This document shows, one piece after another, positions 54,168 to 57,463 of a stretch of DNA of 57,463 nt. The DNA lies in the NCBI RefSeq assembly GCF_025352645.1, contig NZ_JANXSO010000069.1:1-57463 (forward strand), read 5' to 3'. Source of the DNA: Iodobacter sp. (GTDB taxonomy: Bacteria > Pseudomonadota > Gammaproteobacteria > Burkholderiales > Chitinibacteraceae). The notes below the pieces were generated by a model that was given only the letters and a program-made list of their open reading frames with translations, was not told where the DNA came from and did not search any database. Position numbers and translations under genes: made by a program. The number at the start of each line of letters is the position of its first letter. The first letter of the stretch is position 1.

Positions 54168-56183
54168 TCACCAAATATTCACCCGTTTATCTTCGCTTCT
54201 TAATGCCGCTTTATCGCAAGAAAATGCGGTTGCAAATTCTGGCATATTGGCGGTGGGGGCAAGTACACGGTATTTATCTGGTGAATGCGGATCGGTCAGT
54301 ATTTGCATACGCAAGGCTTCATTGCGAACATTGTTTCTAAAGCTTTGTGCATTAGCAATAAAGAAGCGTTGCTCCTGCGTTAATCCATCTATTTTTTCCG
54401 GCTGTGGTTTGCTCGCCAGCGATTTCTGTAATGCGATAAAGGCAATTTTTAAACCGCCTAAATCGGCGATATTTTCGCCAGCGGTGAGTTTGCCATTGAT
54501 ATGTAATTCATCGATGGGATTAAATTCATCGAATTGCTTAGCAATCTTACTCACTTTAATTGCAAAGTTCTTTTTATCATCGTTAGTCCACCAGCTTTTT
54601 AAATTACCATCGCCATCAAATTGGCTGCCTTCATCATCAAATGCATGGGTTAATTCATGGCCGATGGTGGCACCGGTATTACCATAATTGCTAGCGGTAT
54701 CTGCGCCTATATGAAACAGCGGCGCTTGCAAAATGCCCGCAGGGAACACAATCTCATTCATGCTTGGGTTGTAATAAGCATTGACGGTAGAAGGCGTCAT
54801 TCCCCATTCATTTCTATCAATTTCTTTGCCTAGTTTGGCAAGCTGGCGTTTGAATTCAAATTCATGGCCGTGTTTAATATTGCTCACATAAGATTCTTTA
54901 CTGATTTGCAAAGTGCTGTAATCTCGCCAAGTATCTGGATAAGCAATTTTAACGGCGATTTTATCCAGTTTTTTTAAAGCTTGCTGCTTGGTGGCATAAC
55001 TCATCCAGTCCAGCGTTTTAATTTGCTCAGCCATAGCATATTTAATATTGCTGACCATATCTAAAGCTTCGGCTTTGGCTGCTGGGCTGAAGTATTCAGC
55101 GACATAAAGCTCACCTAATGCCTCACCCAAATTTTGATCTACACTTTTTAATACCCGCTTCCAGCGCGGCCTTAATTCTTTTGCCCCAGATAAGGTTTTA
55201 CTATAAAAATTAAAATCTGCATTTACAAAAGCTGAGGAAAGATATTTAGCTCGGTTATGGACTAGATGCCAGCGCAAATAAACTTTCCAGTCATCTAGAG
55301 ATACGGTGTTAATAATATGGTTAATATGTTTAAAGAATTTAGGCTGGGCAATATTTATATCATGCGGCACAGCAATGCTTAATTCTTCAAAGTAATCGGG
55401 CCATGCCAGGTTGGGGCTGAGTTTTTGCAAGTCTTTTGCGCTGAGCAGATGATAAGTCGCCTCAGGATCGCGCTGCTCTACCTTCGTCATTGAAGCATGG
55501 GCAAGGCCAGTTTCTAAACGAAGAATACGAATAGCATTTTTTTCAGCCTGCTGAGGCTTATCCCCCAGTAGGACAAATACCTGAACCAAGTGGGCTTTAT
55601 ATTGCTGGCGGATGGTTTTATTTTTACTATCCGTTTTTAAATAATAATCTCGGTCTGGCAGGCCCAAACCGCCCTGCGATAAATCGACAATATAGCGCAG
55701 AGAATTCTTTGCATCTTGATTGATATTAAAATCAAATAAGGGATTAATGCCCTCGCTATGCAATTGGGCGATGGTGCGAATTAAATCTTGCCTTGTTTTG
55801 ATTGCCGCAATTTGGCTTAGCCGCTCAGCCAGAGGCTGAGCACCAGCCGCCTCTATTGCCGTCTCGTCCATTCCGCTTAAATAAAATGCACCTACTTTAT
55901 CCGCCACAGGATTGGGGCTGGTGGATTGTGCAGCCTTCTCAATAATCTTTTTAAGCGCATCAAGATTTTTTTCAGCCACCTCGTCATACGCTCCATAGCT
56001 TGCTCGGTCTGCCGGAATGGGATGTTCGGCCAGCCATTTACCATTGGCAAACTGATAAAAATTGCTGCATGGATCCGCCGCTCTATCCATTGTTGCGGCT
56101 TCTAATACCAAACTATTAGCGTGGCTTAAAGCCGATCCAGCAATAAATAAAGCCGTAATGGCGGTGCGAATTGGATTGGGCAT
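54168..56183 (-). CDS. M13-family zinc metallopeptidase (neprilysin/PepO-like)
   Basis: The 671-aa protein has a Sec signal (1-22, SHA-NS), so it is periplasmic or secreted. The N-terminal M13 domain starts DPCSNFYQFANGKW, near residue 37. The catalytic domain carries NAYYNPSMNEIVFPAGIL, zinc motif HELTH near 505-509 with the third ligand in ENIADLGG near 569. The C-terminus VNIW resembles the CxxW end of the family. It cleaves small peptides. No strong ribosome site is seen. It is divergent from the MarR-GNAT gene, sharing a 160-base promoter region with a large operator. Confidence 0.93.
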   Translation of the reverse strand: MPNPIRTAITALFIAGSALSHANSLVLEAATMDRAADPCSNFYQFANGKWLAEHPIPADRASYGAYDEVAEKNLDALKKIIEKAAQSTSPNPVADKVGAFYLSGMDETAIEAAGAQPLAERLSQIAAIKTRQDLIRTIAQLHSEGINPLFDFNINQDAKNSLRYIVDLSQGGLGLPDRDYYLKTDSKNKTIRQQYKAHLVQVFVLLGDKPQQAEKNAIRILRLETGLAHASMTKVEQRDPEATYHLLSAKDLQKLSPNLAWPDYFEELSIAVPHDINIAQPKFFKHINHIINTVSLDDWKVYLRWHLVHNRAKYLSSAFVNADFNFYSKTLSGAKELRPRWKRVLKSVDQNLGEALGELYVAEYFSPAAKAEALDMVSNIKYAMAEQIKTLDWMSYATKQQALKKLDKIAVKIAYPDTWRDYSTLQISKESYVSNIKHGHEFEFKRQLAKLGKEIDRNEWGMTPSTVNAYYNPSMNEIVFPAGILQAPLFHIGADTASNYGNTGATIGHELTHAFDDEGSQFDGDGNLKSWWTNDDKKNFAIKVSKIAKQFDEFNPIDELHINGKLTAGENIADLGGLKIAFIALQKSLASKPQPEKIDGLTQEQRFFIANAQSFRNNVRNEALRMQILTDPHSPDKYRVLAPTANMPEFATAFSCDKAALRSEDKRVNIW

Positions 56184-56304
56184 GGCGAGTCTTTGAGTGG
56201 ATGGTTTGGCTTTGAATCTACGCAGTTATGCTTTTAAAATATATTGGGGTAAGCGAGATGTAAAAAAATGCAACATTAAGTAATGCTTGCCAAGTGATTG
56301 AGTC

Positions 56305-56337
56305 CTCAATATAGTTGTAAAAAACAACTATATTGAG
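56305..56337. promoter_or_regulatory. 33-base operator adjoining the MarR-GNAT start
   Basis: CTCAATATAGTTGT (56305-56318) and ACAACTATATTGAG (56324-56337) are perfect 14-base inverses around AAAAA. The inner GTTGT-N5-ACAAC matches typical MarR-family operators. It ends six bases before the ATG and covers where a ribosome site would be. Autoregulation is the simplest reading, with possible control of the divergent peptidase. Confidence 0.75.
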
Positions 56338-56343
56338 CTTGCT

Positions 56344-57255
56344 ATGAATTCAAGGACGCTAAGAGCTGTATCGCGGGATATCGTGCGTGAACTGGGTGTG
56401 TTTGCTAAGAAATGCGGCAAGGTGGAGCTTAGCCCTGTTGAGGCGCATATTTTGATTGAGCTGGAAAGCGCTAGCCTCACAAGTTTGCAATTGGTCGAGC
56501 GCTTGCGCATTGATAAATCCAATGCCAGCCGAGTTTTACAAAAAATGCTAGAGCAGGGTTTGATTGAGTGGCAGGCGCATCTCAGTGATAAAAGAAGTAA
56601 GCAGGCCGTGCTAACCCTGATGGGTAAAGAGCTATTACAGGCGGTGCATGGGCAATATGATGGCGAAATTAATCAGGTTCTACAGCAGCTAAGCCATGCC
56701 GAGCAGCAGGCTTTGGAGGCGGGTTTAGTTTTGTATCGGCAAGCTTTAGTCAAAGCCCGTACCCAGCAAGGCTATCAAATCCGCCGAATGTTAGAGGCGG
56801 ATAATCAAGGTGTAGCGGCGGTGATTCGCCAAGTATCGGCAGAGCACGGCTTGAGCGCGGCTCAGGGTTATGGCGTGGCAGACCCGCATTTGGATCAACT
56901 TTATCCATGCTATCAGCAGGCAGGCGCTGCTTATTGGGTAATTCAAAAGGATGCTGGTGAGCTACTTGGTGGTGCAGGTATTGCTCCGCTAGCGGGCGCT
57001 GTGGGATCAGTATGCGAGTTACAAAAGATGTATTTATTAAGCAGTAGCCGAGGTTTAGGTTTTGGCCAACGTTTGCTTAATATTGCCTGTGATTTTGCAA
57101 AGCAGGCGGGGTATCAGCAGTGCTATCTGGAAACCACGGCCAGCTTACCGGCAGCGCTCAACCTGTATAAAAAAATGGGCTTTAGGCAAATTGCTGAGGC
57201 TATGGGCGACACCGGCCATCACTCTTGCGAGATTTTTATGCTGAAGGATCTGTAA
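56344..57255 (+). CDS. MarR-type regulator fused to GNAT acetyltransferase
   Basis: In this 303-aa fusion, residues about 1-145 are a MarR winged helix, with SPVEAHILIELES, recognition region RLRIDKSNASRVLQKM, and wing HLSDKRSKQAVLTLMGKEL. Residues about 150-303 are a GNAT domain with SSSRGLGFGQRLL as acetyl-CoA loop and YKKMGFRQ near the end. Such fusions are known; the acetyltransferase substrate is usually a small ligand or unknown. A perfect 33-base dyad stands before the start. No Shine-Dalgarno is visible. Confidence 0.92.
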   Translation: MNSRTLRAVSRDIVRELGVFAKKCGKVELSPVEAHILIELESASLTSLQLVERLRIDKSNASRVLQKMLEQGLIEWQAHLSDKRSKQAVLTLMGKELLQAVHGQYDGEINQVLQQLSHAEQQALEAGLVLYRQALVKARTQQGYQIRRMLEADNQGVAAVIRQVSAEHGLSAAQGYGVADPHLDQLYPCYQQAGAAYWVIQKDAGELLGGAGIAPLAGAVGSVCELQKMYLLSSSRGLGFGQRLLNIACDFAKQAGYQQCYLETTASLPAALNLYKKMGFRQIAEAMGDTGHHSCEIFMLKDL

Positions 57256-57297
57256 AAAATAAACCCCGCCTTTTAAAAAAGACGGGGTTTATTTTTA
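57254..57297. terminator. Bidirectional terminator between MarR-GNAT and gnd
   Basis: AAATAAACCCCGCCTTTT and AAGACGGGGTTTATTTTT pair with a single G-T mismatch around a short A-rich loop, with A/T tracts on each side. It serves both convergent genes. Confidence 0.92.
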
Positions 57298-57312
57298 GTG
57301 CCTTAAAGCCGT

Positions 57313-57463
57313 TTACTTCTTAGCTACATGGTGGCCGCCAAAGGCATTGCGCATCATTGATAGCAATTTAGCGACGTAATCGCCTTTACCTTGGGTGGTG
57401 TAGCGCTGGAATAGCGACGCTGCAATCACCGGCGCAGGAACGCCTAGCTCTACGGCTTCTAGT
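57313..57463 (-). CDS. gnd: 6-phosphogluconate dehydrogenase, C-terminal part (runs off the right edge)
   Basis: The minus-strand translation of the final 151 bases gives EAVELGVPAPVIAASLFQRY, then MMRNAFGGHHVAKK and a TAA stop. This is the conserved C-terminus of decarboxylating 6-phosphogluconate dehydrogenases of the shorter (YqeC/GndA-like) type. It oxidises 6-phosphogluconate to ribulose 5-phosphate. Fifty residues are visible, so cofactor preference cannot be judged. Confidence 0.85.
   Translation of the reverse strand, partial: LEAVELGVPAPVIAASLFQRYTTQGKGDYVAKLLSMMRNAFGGHHVAKK

Noticed and set aside
54109-54687. 192-codon frame on the plus strand
   Set aside because: It lies antisense within the M13 peptidase gene, whose HELTH and ENIADLGG motifs confirm the minus-strand frame.
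1-57463. CRISPR array, tRNA, rRNA or prophage
   Set aside because: No regularly spaced direct repeats, cloverleaf-like sequence, rRNA segment or phage structural genes were noticed when reading both strands.

Overview
The window looks like a chromosomal stretch of a betaproteobacterium, most likely of the order Neisseriales (an Iodobacter- or Chromobacterium-like genome). This is inferred from the gene families (E. coli-type PssA, CreBCD, MaoC-Pta next to a DUF3141 protein, PEP-CTERM protein, dRS3-like intergenic repeats), moderate GC with AT-rich spacers, and Gram-negative envelope genes (MsbA, RND pump, lipoproteins). No rRNA, tRNA, CRISPR array, prophage or intact insertion sequence was seen. 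Both ends cut genes: inorganic pyrophosphatase on the left and 6-phosphogluconate dehydrogenase on the right.

Left third (1-25 kb): a Pat-type protein acetyltransferase faces a two-gene operon of a PHA-synthase-like DUF3141 protein and a MaoC-phosphate acetyltransferase fusion. A repeat-rich scar lies between them, and a MITE abuts the fusion gene and helps form its stop codon. Housekeeping genes follow: pncB, pssA, tyrS, and a purE / small membrane protein / purK operon. A candidate ~72-nt three-hairpin small RNA lies between purE and msbA. Then come rsmE, an RND permease plus adaptor with no outer-membrane partner, and creB-creC-creD. A repeat and a candidate CreB site sit in front of creD.

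Middle third (25-44 kb): patatin-like phospholipase, CorC/HlyC-type membrane protein, an SDR, an unrecognised 320-aa protein, a DMT transporter, a coupled TauE/SafE - nudC pair, an SGNH-hydrolase lipoprotein, rsuA, a 5'-nucleotidase lipoprotein, an exported FecR-domain protein with a Tat-like signal, an orphan sugar-binding protein divergent from a PfkB-family kinase, and a secreted ExeM-type nuclease translationally coupled to a PEP-CTERM protein.

Right third (44-57 kb): a complete dppABCDF dipeptide importer with a terminator hairpin after dppA and a large palindrome between dppC and dppD. Next is a two-gene AAA ATPase + GNAT module of unknown role preceded by a 39-bp dyad, then a DEAD-box helicase, an M13 peptidase, and a divergent MarR-GNAT fusion regulator with a 33-bp perfect-arm operator next to its start codon.

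The least explained pieces are the ATPase-GNAT module, the PHA-synthase-like / MaoC-Pta operon, the nuclease / PEP-CTERM pair, the candidate small RNA and the several families of mobile palindromic repeats.
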